This document shows positions 17,619-25,030 of a DNA stretch of 48,997 nt, in pieces; the first letter of the stretch is position 1, and each line of letters starts with the position of its first letter. Location: the NCBI RefSeq assembly GCF_030371585.1, contig NZ_JAUDCE010000014.1; one strand, given 5' to 3'. A model generated the notes under the pieces. That model was not told the origin of the DNA. It ran no database searches and saw only the letters and a program-made list of their open reading frames with translations. Origin of the DNA: Megamonas hypermegale_A (GTDB taxonomy: Bacteria; Bacillota; Negativicutes; Selenomonadales; Selenomonadaceae). Made by a program: the position numbers and the translations under genes.

Positions 17619-18418
17619 TAATTGAGTTCCCCCTGTTTCACATCATAGGGAAAACATACCAGATAATCTTTTCCGTTCTGGTTCAATGTCATTACGCTTG
17701 TTTCCACATCATATAAATCGCACAGAACTTTTTCGGTGAATACTTCCTCCACTGTACCGTCGGCAAAAATCCTGCCTTTTTTCACCGCTACAAGCCGGCT
17801 GCTGAAACGCGCCGCATGGTTTAAATCGTGCAGTACCATTATTACCGTGATTTTCTTCGTTTTGTGCAATTTGTATACCAAATTCATTAAATCGAGCTGA
17901 TGTTTTATATCCAGATATGTCGTCGGTTCGTCAAGCAGCAGTATCTCCGGATTTTGGGCAATCGCCATGGCAAGCCACGCCCTCTGACGCTCGCCGCCTG
18001 AAAGTGTATCAAGTCTGCGGTAGCGCATGGCGGATGTATTCGTTTCTTTCAGTGCTTCTTCTATTTTTTCCCTGTCCTCATCACCGGGCGAAGCGAACAT
18101 TCCCTGATGGGGCATTCTGCCGTAACAGACCAAATCATAGACCGTCATATCCGGCGGAGCGGTCGAAGACTGCGGCAGTATCGACATTTTCCGCGCCACT
18201 TCCCCCGGTTTCATCCGTCCGATATCCCTGCCTTCCAGCAAAACGACTCCGCGCGTAGGTTTTAGCAGTCTGCCGAGTGATTTCAGCAGCGTGGATTTTC
18301 CCGAACCGTTCGGACCTATTATGGAAATGATTTCCGATTTATCCACATTGAAATCAAGCTCATCCGCTATAATGCGCGAACCGTACTGAAGTGTTAATTT
18401 ATCTGCCTGTAATATCAT
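17618..18418 (-). CDS. FecE-type ABC importer ATP-binding protein
   Basis: Cytoplasmic ATPase of an iron-siderophore, haem or cobalamin importer. Walker A GPNGSGKST, signature LSGGERQRAWLAMAIAQ, Walker B ILLLDEPTTYLD and the LKSLGRLLKPTRG region are those of the FecE/FhuC/HmuV group. The 266 residues are normal. Start ATG overlaps the end of the permease gene by four bases (ATGA). It works with the FecCD-type permease and the FecB-type binding protein encoded just upstream in the operon. Haem is the likely cargo from the neighbourhood, but family members with different substrates look alike. Confidence 0.92.
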   Translation of the reverse strand: MILQADKLTLQYGSRIIADELDFNVDKSEIISIIGPNGSGKSTLLKSLGRLLKPTRGVVLLEGRDIGRMKPGEVARKMSILPQSSTAPPDMTVYDLVCYGRMPHQGMFASPGDEDREKIEEALKETNTSAMRYRRLDTLSGGERQRAWLAMAIAQNPEILLLDEPTTYLDIKHQLDLMNLVYKLHKTKKITVIMVLHDLNHAARFSSRLVAVKKGRIFADGTVEEVFTEKVLCDLYDVETSVMTLNQNGKDYLVCFPYDVKQGELN

Positions 18419-19410
18419 CTTTTCTGCATTCCCCTTTTCAGTAAATAAAGGAAAAACGGCGCACCGATAAAGGACATGAATACACCGACGGGTACTTCAA
18501 TCGGTTCAAATGCCGTTCTCGCCACCGTATCGGCAATTATGAGCAGAATACCGCCGAAAACCGCCGAACTCGGCAATAGATAATTAAAATCCGAACCGAC
18601 TACAAGACGCATCATATGCGGCACGATAAGCCCTACGAATGTGAGCATGCCCGCCACACTGACCGCCGAAGCGGCCAAAAGAGCCGCCAGCGTTACCAGC
18701 AGAAAACGTGCCGTTTCCACGCGCGTTCCCAGAGATTTTGCCACATCATCTCCCAGTTGCAGAGCGTTCAGATAGCGGCAGCCGACCGTTGTCCCCAAAA
18801 GCCCGATGACCGTATACGGTAAAATCATGGTAACGTGCTTCCACGAAGCACCTGAAAATCCGCCCGCCATCCAGTTCACCGTGCCCTGAATTTTATCGGA
18901 GAAAAACACCATAAGACATGTCATGCCTCCGGCAAAAAATGCCGATACGGCAACGCCTGCCAGAATAAGCTTGAGCGGCTGAATACCGTTTTCCCATGCC
19001 AGCACGAATAAAATCATTGTCGCCGCCATCGCCCCGATAAATGCTACAATCGGCACAATCGCCGTATACTGCGGAAAAATAATCATGACAATCATTGCGG
19101 CAAGTCCCGCCCCTGCCGATACGCCGATTATGCCCGGGTCCGCCAGCGGATTTTTCAGCACGCCCTGCAAAATACATCCTGCAATCGCCAGATTGATACC
19201 GGCAAACATGCACGTCAAAACACGCGGTATGCGGATATGATACAGAATGCGGTAACTTTCCGTATTCTGCGGATTTACGAAAACATTATACAAATCGGCA
19301 AAACCGGTATTTGCCGTTCCGCACACCATCGCTGTAAACAAACTCACAATAAGCACTGCAATTCCCGAAAACATTACTATACTGCGTTTTCGGGAGCGAG
19401 GGTCTCCCAT
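18415..19410 (-). CDS. FecCD family ABC importer permease
   Basis: Inner-membrane permease of the BtuC/FecCD family. The 331 residues contain the usual ten or so hydrophobic helices and family motifs RIPRVLTCMFAGINLAIAG near the N-terminus, PLADPGIIGVSAGAGLAA, and the coupling-helix region GTRVETARF and FVGLIVPHMMRL. ATG 19410 follows AAGGAGG. A single permease gene is present, so the transporter is probably a homodimer. Part of the TonB/ExbBD-to-ABC operon under a Fur-like box. Confidence 0.94.
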   Translation of the reverse strand: MGDPRSRKRSIVMFSGIAVLIVSLFTAMVCGTANTGFADLYNVFVNPQNTESYRILYHIRIPRVLTCMFAGINLAIAGCILQGVLKNPLADPGIIGVSAGAGLAAMIVMIIFPQYTAIVPIVAFIGAMAATMILFVLAWENGIQPLKLILAGVAVSAFFAGGMTCLMVFFSDKIQGTVNWMAGGFSGASWKHVTMILPYTVIGLLGTTVGCRYLNALQLGDDVAKSLGTRVETARFLLVTLAALLAASAVSVAGMLTFVGLIVPHMMRLVVGSDFNYLLPSSAVFGGILLIIADTVARTAFEPIEVPVGVFMSFIGAPFFLYLLKRGMQKR

Positions 19411-19439
19411 TTTAAGCCTCCTTATTATTAAATTATTAA

Positions 19440-20414
19440 TTATTCTTTTTCATACATATCGTCTGCCAGAATATTCAAAGCCTCGGCAATTCTCGTTCCC
19501 GGATTTACGGCAAAAAGCTGATACGGGAGCACATAAACCCTGCCGTTTTTCACTGCCGCCACATCCTGCCATAACGGATTTTCGCCCAGCGTATTATCCA
19601 GCTCCGTTTTAACCGCACCAGGGTCGCCGTGCGTTACGATAAAGATAACTTCCGGATTTTGCGTAGCGATATACTCCATGCTGAGCGGAACGAAACCGCT
19701 GTTGTCCTTTGCCGCCGAGTTTATATTATCCGCAATGTTATTGCCGCCCAGTCTGTAAATCAGATTACCGGCAAATGATTTGCTCGTCGCCATGCTGAAA
19801 CTGTCCAGCGTGCCCCAAATCATCAGCGATTTCGGCGGATTTTTCCCTTCGGTTTTAGCAATCGCCTGCTCGTATCCCGCTTTCACTTCGTCTATCTTCG
19901 CCTGTGCCGTCTCTTCTTTTCCCGTAAGTTCACCGTAAAATTTCAGCGTATCGAGAACGTCTTCATACGTATCGAGCGATTTTATCAGCACGGGAATATT
20001 CGCCTTCTCCAAAGTCGGTATCAACTGCTGATGAAACGGCACATTGATACCGATTACCAAATCCGGCTGCAAATTCAATATCGTTTCCACGCTCGGATTA
20101 TGAATTACTCCCACTTCCGACACATTTTCCGTGCCTTTTTTCACTTCATCCGCCAAAGCCTCGGAAGTCGGCTTGCCGACTATGGTATCCTTCCCGCCGG
20201 CATAATAATATAAATCAAGATGTGAAGCATTGAGCAGTACCACTCTTTTCGGATGAGCCGGAATTTCCACTTTTCTGTCGGTACTGTCCGTTACCGTTCT
20301 CATCTCGTTTTCCTGCATTTTTGCGCCCTCGTCCTGACGGAATGCCAGCACCGCTCCGCCGACGGCAAGCAGGCATATTACTATAAAAATCAATTTTCTC
20401 AGCGTGCTGTTCAT
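19440..20414 (-). CDS. FecB/BtuF-type periplasmic substrate-binding protein
   Basis: Class III periplasmic binding protein that delivers iron chelate, haem or corrinoid to the FecCD permease. The N-terminal hydrophobic segment (about residues 8-25) has no lipobox cysteine, so the protein is either cut after AVLA and soluble or membrane-tethered; solubility is plausible in a diderm. Motifs: HPKRVVLLNASHLDLYYYAG, VGVIHNPSVETILNLQPDLV, and FVPLSMEYIATQNPEVIFIV. The 324 residues are normal. Its ATG directly abuts the stop of the Com-like gene, indicating coupling. Confidence 0.92.
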   Translation of the reverse strand: MNSTLRKLIFIVICLLAVGGAVLAFRQDEGAKMQENEMRTVTDSTDRKVEIPAHPKRVVLLNASHLDLYYYAGGKDTIVGKPTSEALADEVKKGTENVSEVGVIHNPSVETILNLQPDLVIGINVPFHQQLIPTLEKANIPVLIKSLDTYEDVLDTLKFYGELTGKEETAQAKIDEVKAGYEQAIAKTEGKNPPKSLMIWGTLDSFSMATSKSFAGNLIYRLGGNNIADNINSAAKDNSGFVPLSMEYIATQNPEVIFIVTHGDPGAVKTELDNTLGENPLWQDVAAVKNGRVYVLPYQLFAVNPGTRIAEALNILADDMYEKE

Positions 20415-20663
20415 TTATTCACCTCTAAAATCATCTTTTATGCAGATATCATTAATCCGTCTGCCCACTTTCTGGATTTTATTGCATTTTGGGCATTTAA
20501 TTTCCACATACTGAACCTTTCCCAGAAAAAGCAGCCGGTTGCACACTTTACATCTGACTTCCGGCAGTTTTTTTATTTCTTTTCGGGTAAGCTCCGTATC
20601 CTCATCAGCAAAATCCGTGCCGTTCATTTCCGTTTTAAAAACAATATTCTGCATTATCAACAT
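20415..20663 (-). CDS. Com-like zinc-finger protein
   Basis: An 82-residue protein with two CxxC pairs: C38/C41 (VRCKVCNRLLFLG) and C57/C60 (EIKCPKCNK). Together they match the Com family, named for the small zinc-binding translational activator of phage Mu mom mRNA. It sits within the iron-transport operon between tonB and the binding-protein gene, and its stop abuts the next start. Two in-frame ATGs are possible (20663 or 20654, the latter nine bases after AAGAG). No other phage gene is near. A role as RNA- or metal-sensing regulator, or a rubredoxin-like metal site, is speculation. Confidence 0.7.
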   Translation of the reverse strand: MLIMQNIVFKTEMNGTDFADEDTELTRKEIKKLPEVRCKVCNRLLFLGKVQYVEIKCPKCNKIQKVGRRINDICIKDDFRGE

Positions 20664-20723
20664 CTCTTTTCTTCTATATTTTCCATTACGTTGAATTTCC
20701 TGTTTATAAACATCTTATAAACA

Positions 20724-21533
20724 TCAATTTAAATAAAAATGTACAGGTACATCCATATTAATGCTGTCGTTCAAACCGTGCGGAAACGGACAGGAAGCAT
20801 ATACAGCATTGAGTGCGGCTTTATCGAGATTGCCGCCGGCACTCGATACGACGCTGGCGCTCACGAGATTTCCGTCCGCATCAAGTGTTACATTAACTGT
20901 AACCACGCCCTGCTGACCGAGACGCACCGCCGCATACGGATACGATTTATTGGACTCCACCGCCTGAGCAAACCTGCTGGCAACGGAATATCTGTCCTCT
21001 GTCGCACCGCCGCTGCCCGTGCCTTCGCCGCCGTCCGTGCTGCCGCCTTCACTATAACCTTCACTGCCGCCCGTACCTTCTCCCGCATTTTCACCTGCTT
21101 CGCCGTCTCCGCCGTTTTCCGATAAAACATCGCCCGTACCGCTGCCGCCGCTGTTTGGCAAAATGCCGTCCGGTGATGATAATTGACCGGAACTGTTTAT
21201 CGGTTCACTGTTTTGATTTGAAGGTGCTTTATCGTCCGCACTTTCCGGCGAAATATCTTTTTGCGGCTTTGCCGTATTTTCTTTTACCGTATTGTTTTCC
21301 GAACCAGACTGAGGCTGAAGCATTTCCTTTAACGAACTGAGCGGCGAAGCACTTTCCTGCGCTTTGGCGATTTCTTCCGGCGTATCGGCAAGGTTTACGG
21401 TAATGAGTTGTTCCTCCGGCCGCTGAATTTCCTGATGAAATCCCGCCACCATGCTCCCTACGGTTACTATAACGACGATATGAAAAGCAAACGATAGTGA
21501 AAATGCTTTTTTCCAAATATGCTTTCTTTTCAT
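20724..21533 (-). CDS. tonB: Energy transducer TonB
   Basis: Links the proton motive force, harnessed by ExbB/ExbD, to outer-membrane receptors. The 269 residues have an N-terminal anchor (AFSLSFAFHIVVIVTVGSM), a long periplasmic linker and a C-terminal TonB domain (YPYAAVRLGQQGVVTVNVTL, ASCPFPHGLNDSINMDVPV). The linker is unusual: rather than the Pro/Lys-rich rod of E. coli TonB it is Gly/Ser/Glu-rich (about residues 125-185). Third gene of the operon after exbB and exbD. Likely partner of the receptor at 11.4-13.4 kb. Confidence 0.9.
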   Translation of the reverse strand: MKRKHIWKKAFSLSFAFHIVVIVTVGSMVAGFHQEIQRPEEQLITVNLADTPEEIAKAQESASPLSSLKEMLQPQSGSENNTVKENTAKPQKDISPESADDKAPSNQNSEPINSSGQLSSPDGILPNSGGSGTGDVLSENGGDGEAGENAGEGTGGSEGYSEGGSTDGGEGTGSGGATEDRYSVASRFAQAVESNKSYPYAAVRLGQQGVVTVNVTLDADGNLVSASVVSSAGGNLDKAALNAVYASCPFPHGLNDSINMDVPVHFYLN

Positions 21534-21545
21534 TATTAAAATTCC

Positions 21546-21950
21546 CTATTTCTTTTCCTGCGTAGCAATCGCCAGTTTCGTTACGCCGGCTTTTTTCACT
21601 TCATCCATGACGGCTATTACTTTGCCGTGCTCCACATTTTCGTCGGCACGCAGTATAACGGGCGTTTCCGATTTATCGGCAAGCTGCTCCACGCGCGAGC
21701 GCACTTCATCAATCGGCACTGCCGTATCACCGATACTTACCGTTCCGTCCGCCGTGAGCGTTATCGACACCGGTTTCGGTGCTTCCTGCTGATTTTGCGA
21801 AGCCGTCGGCAGATTTACCGGCATGGATTTTTGATATACCATCTGCAGCGTACTGAATAAAAAGAACACCATTAAAAAGAAAATAATATCTATCATCGGG
21901 ATTATCATCAGGCGCGGCTGGCGAACAATTCTGTTGCTTTTTATATTCAT
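21546..21950 (-). CDS. exbD: ExbD/TolR family proton-channel protein
   Basis: Biopolymer transport subunit with one N-terminal transmembrane helix (about residues 17-36) preceded by RQPRLMIIPMIDIIFFLMVFF split over the membrane entry; the Asp in PMIDIIF is the conserved protonatable residue. The periplasmic part has the usual LTADGTVSIGDTAVP and VILRADENVEHGKVIAVMDE elements. The 134 residues are normal. The ATG overlaps the exbB stop by four bases, giving coupled synthesis. Confidence 0.93.
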   Translation of the reverse strand: MNIKSNRIVRQPRLMIIPMIDIIFFLMVFFLFSTLQMVYQKSMPVNLPTASQNQQEAPKPVSITLTADGTVSIGDTAVPIDEVRSRVEQLADKSETPVILRADENVEHGKVIAVMDEVKKAGVTKLAIATQEKK

Positions 21951-22570
21951 TGCTCCTTACCTCTCGCTCTGCTGATTAAAAACGTGCATACATTCTCTAC
22001 ATCAGTTAAAACACTGTCCAGACGATTACTGAAATAACTGTGCACGATTAAGGCAAGTACCGCTACGCAAAGACCGGTCGCCGTGGCAATCAAAGCTTCG
22101 CCTACACCGCCCGTAATAAGCGCCGGATTATCACCGGATACATCGAGCACTTTAAACGAACCAATCATGCCGATAACCGTACCCAAAAGACCAAGCAGCG
22201 GCGCCATCGTAACGATTGTATCCAGATAATTCAGATTGCGTTTTAAGCCGTTGGCGCGCACGGAAATTATTTCCTCAAAGCTTTCCTTCATCGCCATCGG
22301 ACAACTGCGGTATTTCAAACCGTTCAATAAAACATCACTGATAAAACAGCGCCGCGCTGCACAGAAATTTTCGATTTCCTGCCATTTCTGTTCTTTTGCC
22401 AGATTGAGTACCTTTTGCGCTGTATTCTCATTTGCTCTGCACGTCCGGCGATAATACATAAACCGTTCCGCACCAATAGCCACGACTAATACGGAACAAG
22501 CTAAAAGCGGGTACATTACCCAACCGCCATGATGAAACAATTCAACTGTACTGACTATAAAATCCAACAA
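21947..22570 (-). CDS. exbB: ExbB/MotA/TolQ family proton-channel protein
   Basis: Proton-channel subunit that, with ExbD, powers TonB. About 207 residues with three hydrophobic segments; the last two lie in the conserved block LDTIVTMAPLLGLLGTVIGM and EALIATATGLCVAVLALIVH. For the start, TTG at 22570 is seven bases after AAAGGA, while the upstream GTG at 22576 leaves only one base and is less likely. First gene of a nine-gene minus-strand run down to 16144. It is preceded by a structured leader and Fur-like boxes. Confidence 0.92.
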   Translation of the reverse strand: MLDFIVSTVELFHHGGWVMYPLLACSVLVVAIGAERFMYYRRTCRANENTAQKVLNLAKEQKWQEIENFCAARRCFISDVLLNGLKYRSCPMAMKESFEEIISVRANGLKRNLNYLDTIVTMAPLLGLLGTVIGMIGSFKVLDVSGDNPALITGGVGEALIATATGLCVAVLALIVHSYFSNRLDSVLTDVENVCTFLISRARGKEQ

Positions 22571-22591
22571 AAACACATCCTTTAAGTAAAA

Positions 22592-22612
22592 TAATAATTA
22601 TTATCATTAATT
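22592..22612 (-). promoter_or_regulatory. Second Fur-like box before exbB
   Basis: On the minus strand AATGATAATAATTATT matches most of the 19-base Fur consensus. It lies between the leader terminator and the exbB ribosome site, so it could control a second start or thicken Fur binding. Confidence 0.55.
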
Positions 22613-22617
22613 TAAGA

Positions 22618-22726
22618 ATAAAAAACTCCATAGAACTGTCTAAAAAAACCATACTTGCAATCCTGCAAAAATAGTCTGCTAAAAACATATTCTATGGAGT
22701 TCCCCGACTCTCTGAATAAAATCAAC
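22618..22726 (-). ncRNA. Structured leader or small RNA ending in a terminator, before exbB
   Basis: Transcription from the promoter at 22733-22761 should start near 22726. A 12-pair perfect stem (22690-22701 with 22624-22635, AACTCCATAGAA and its complement on the minus strand) is followed by six T, an intrinsic-terminator layout about 108 bases downstream. Inside it a second hairpin forms around GGAT (about ten of eleven pairs, CTATTTTTGCA with TGCAAGTATGG). The RNA could be a Fur-controlled small RNA or an attenuator whose read-through expresses exbB. Seen directly; function inferred. Confidence 0.6.
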
Positions 22727-22732
22727 GAGTTT

Positions 22733-22761
22733 ATTATATTGAAAATCATTCTCAAAGTCAA
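22733..22761 (-). promoter_or_regulatory. Promoter with Fur box in the spacer (exbB operon)
   Basis: On the minus strand TTGACT (22756-22761), a 17-base spacer and a perfect TATAAT (22733-22738). The spacer contains TGAGAATGATTTTCA (22740-22754), a 7-1-7 Fur-type inverted repeat with one mismatch. This is the clearest iron-control site of the window. Confidence 0.82.
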
Positions 22762-22779
22762 TAGTTTGCATATAAAATT

Positions 22780-23616
22780 TTACGCTTCAAGCCACGTTTC
22801 CACAATATACTGCTGAATTTTCCCGAGCGTAGCTTCGTCTTTTTCGCCGATTGCTCTGCCGTCCAGCTCATAAGCACTGTTGCACAAATCACCCGAACTG
22901 CTGACGATAACCTCGTCGGCTACAAACAGTTCATCCAGCGTAAATGCTCTTTCCTCCACCGGAATATTCAAGGCACGGCACGCTTCAATCAGATGAGCCC
23001 GCGCTATTCCCGGCAGAATATATTCATCAGCCGGATGCGTGATGAATTTTCCGTCCTTTAAGATATGAATATTGCTGTGCGCACATTCCGTTACAATATC
23101 GCCGCGATGCAGTACCGTTTCATCGCAGCCCTTTTCCTTGGCCAGCTGCGCCGCCAGCACGCTCGGTATCAGGTTCAGCGTTTTTATATTGCAGTAACGG
23201 TATCGCTTATCCTCCATCATAGTCAGTTTAAACTTCTTGTCGATTTTCGTAACTTTTTCCGGCGTTATCGTAATCCACAGATTAGCTTTTTCCTCACTGT
23301 CATAGCAGTGACTTCTAAGCCCTTTCCCGCCGCGCGTAACCTGCCAGTACACGAACAAGTCGCCCTCATCGAGCTTTAGCACCAGTTCCTGCAGCAGTTC
23401 AGCCAGATATTCTTTCGTAAAACCGAGATGAATATTCAACAGCTGCGCACTGTTGAAAAAACGGTCAATATGTTCATCAAGCGACATTATCCTGTAATTT
23501 CGCGCGCAGGTCGCATCGTAGACGCCGTCGCCGAACCAGTGCACACGGTCGCTCATCGGTATCATCATATTTTCTATTAAATCATATCTGCCGTTATAAT
23601 AACCTAAATTCTGCAT
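22780..23616 (-). CDS. dat: D-amino acid aminotransferase (class IV)
   Basis: PLP enzyme moving amino groups between D-alanine or other D-amino acids and 2-oxo acids. PLP lysine K145 (NIKTLNLIPSV) and E177 (IVTECAHSN) fall at the same numbers as K145 and E177 of the Bacillus YM-1 enzyme as I remember it. The 278 residues fit. Branched-chain aminotransferase or aminodeoxychorismate lyase are weaker alternatives. ATG follows AAGGGGAA. A terminator hairpin lies directly upstream, so expression may come from read-through or an unseen promoter. The exbB promoter begins 20 bases beyond its stop. Confidence 0.85.
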   Translation of the reverse strand: MQNLGYYNGRYDLIENMMIPMSDRVHWFGDGVYDATCARNYRIMSLDEHIDRFFNSAQLLNIHLGFTKEYLAELLQELVLKLDEGDLFVYWQVTRGGKGLRSHCYDSEEKANLWITITPEKVTKIDKKFKLTMMEDKRYRYCNIKTLNLIPSVLAAQLAKEKGCDETVLHRGDIVTECAHSNIHILKDGKFITHPADEYILPGIARAHLIEACRALNIPVEERAFTLDELFVADEVIVSSSGDLCNSAYELDGRAIGEKDEATLGKIQQYIVETWLEA

Positions 23617-23634
23617 AAATAAATTCCCCTTTAC

Positions 23635-23671
23635 ATGAAAAAACCTCCAATTTCAATTTATTGGAGGTTTT
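23635..23671 (-). terminator. Intrinsic terminator between two minus-strand genes
   Basis: AAACCTCCAAT (23641-23651) pairs with ATTGGAGGTTT (23660-23670) around an eight-base loop, with six T following on the minus strand. It ends the small gene at 23685 and lies just before dat. Confidence 0.8.
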
Positions 23672-23684
23672 ACTGCTGATAAAA

Positions 23685-23936
23685 TCAAGCTGCGCCGTCA
23701 ACCTGTTCAATGAACTGTTTCGTCGGGCAGACAATTGTAATATCTTTAATTTCCGCACGGAAGAAATCAGCACGACGTCCCGTATTGCTTTCATAGAAGC
23801 AAATGCAGTCGGAACCCGGCAGGGAAGTATCGTCATGGTCTCTGAAAGATGTTGCCACTCCTGTATATTCTCTGCCGTCAAAACAGGTTACTTTTACAAT
23901 TAAATTCTGAAACTGATGAAAATCGCCTTCAAACAT
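23685..23936 (-). CDS. Small protein of unknown function, possibly Sm-like
   Basis: An 83-residue protein that I do not recognise with certainty. The order VKVTCFDGREYTGVATSF, a charged loop, then FFRAEIKDITIV resembles the five-strand Sm/LSm-like barrel in which a substrate-facing strand is followed by a variable loop. The loop DHDDTSLPGSDCICFYE is rich in Asp and Cys. It has its own good promoter (23970-23998), an AAAGGAGCG ribosome site and a terminator, so it is a real monocistronic gene. Function is not claimed. Confidence 0.75.
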   Translation of the reverse strand: MFEGDFHQFQNLIVKVTCFDGREYTGVATSFRDHDDTSLPGSDCICFYESNTGRRADFFRAEIKDITIVCPTKQFIEQVDGAA

Positions 23937-23969
23937 CCAAATCGCTCCTTTTAAATTACTTTATTATTT

Positions 23970-23998
23970 ATTTTAACGCATAAAACGGCTATTATCAA
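23970..23998 (-). promoter_or_regulatory. Promoter of the 83-residue protein gene
   Basis: On the minus strand TTGATA (23993-23998), 17 bases, TAAAAT (23970-23975), about 34 bases before the ATG at 23936. Confidence 0.7.
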
Positions 23999-24066
23999 CC
24001 GCATTGCCCAAACAAATGCAAATTCTCAAAATCGGCTGTGCTTTTAACTTAGCAATATTATTTATA

Positions 24067-24094
24067 TTGTGTCTTTATATTTTGATGTTATAAT
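24067..24094 (+). promoter_or_regulatory. Promoter of the MBL-fold hydrolase gene
   Basis: TTGTGT (24067-24072), 16 bases and a perfect TATAAT (24089-24094). It implies the ATG at 24165, not a start further upstream. Confidence 0.55.
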
Positions 24095-24164
24095 TATATG
24101 TAGAAATATACGTTTTTTTCAAAACATTAAGTACATAATATTCGTAATTATGGGGGTATTTTTT

Positions 24165-24965
24165 ATGAAGTTAAAGGTTCTAATAGATAACAATACTTAT
24201 ATCGACCAATATTATTTCGGCGAGCCGGGGCTCAGCTACTTAATCGAAACGGATGATGCAAAAATTCTTTTTGATACGGGATATTCCGGCATTTATCTGA
24301 CGAATGCTGACCTCATGAACATAGATTTATCAGACATAACGCATCTGGTAATATCGCACGGACACAACGACCACACGGGCGGCATGGCATGCCTTCTGGA
24401 CTACGAATTTAAAAATGTGGATTTTATCGCCCATCCCGACTGTTTCGACAAAAAGCGCAAGCACGGCAAAGACATCGGCTCTTCATTGCAGCCGGAAGAT
24501 TTAAAGCCGTTTTTCTCACTGCACCTCACAAAAGAACCGTACTGGATAAACGACAGACTTGTTTTTCTCGGAGAAATCCCGACTGTTTTCGATTTTGAAC
24601 GAATACCGGTCGGCGAAAAATGGAATGGCGGCCAATGGATACCGGATATCAACATTGATGACAGCGCGCTCGTTTACAAGACGGATAAGGGGCTGTTCAT
24701 CATCACGGCCTGCTCGCACAGCGGTATCTGCAATATCGCTGAATATGCCAAGAAAGTCTGCAATGATGAAAGAATTTACGGCATTATCGGCGGTTTTCAT
24801 CTGCTGAAAAACGATACGAAACTGCAAAAGACAATTGAATACCTGGAAAGCCAGCATATCCCGGCGCTTTATCCGGCGCACTGCGTCTGTCTGGAAGCAC
24901 GCATTGCCATGAGCAAAAAACTCAACATTAAAGAAGTAGCCACCAATTTTGAACTGGAAATCTGA
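24165..24965 (+). CDS. MBL-fold metallo-hydrolase
   Basis: Cytoplasmic metallo-beta-lactamase-fold hydrolase of the group often labelled 7,8-dihydropterin-6-methyl-aminobenzene-phosphate synthase-like. The metal site H65-x-H67-x-D69-H70 is in SHGHNDHTGG; a further His lies in TACSHSGICN and another in YPAHCVC. Start ATG 24165 follows a GGGGG stretch and gives 266 residues; a reading frame opening at 24069 would begin upstream of the -10 and is rejected. Single gene with its own promoter and terminator. Physiological substrate unknown. Confidence 0.85.
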   Translation: MKLKVLIDNNTYIDQYYFGEPGLSYLIETDDAKILFDTGYSGIYLTNADLMNIDLSDITHLVISHGHNDHTGGMACLLDYEFKNVDFIAHPDCFDKKRKHGKDIGSSLQPEDLKPFFSLHLTKEPYWINDRLVFLGEIPTVFDFERIPVGEKWNGGQWIPDINIDDSALVYKTDKGLFIITACSHSGICNIAEYAKKVCNDERIYGIIGGFHLLKNDTKLQKTIEYLESQHIPALYPAHCVCLEARIAMSKKLNIKEVATNFELEI

Positions 24966-25026
24966 TAAAAAAAGCTATCGACGTGAAAAATTAAATTCAC
25001 ACCGATAGCTTTTTTCTATTTTATAT
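24966..25026. terminator. Bidirectional terminator between the MBL gene and metK
   Basis: AAAAAAAGCTATCG (24967-24980) pairs with CGATAGCTTTTTT (25013-25025); GTGAA and TTCAC form an inner stem. A/T flanks serve both converging genes. Confidence 0.88.
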
Positions 25027-25030
25027 TTAA

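Noticed and set aside
20415..20663. Remnant of a Mu-like prophage because of the Com-like protein
   Set aside because: No other phage gene, no att-like repeats, and the gene is tightly coupled within a transport operon.
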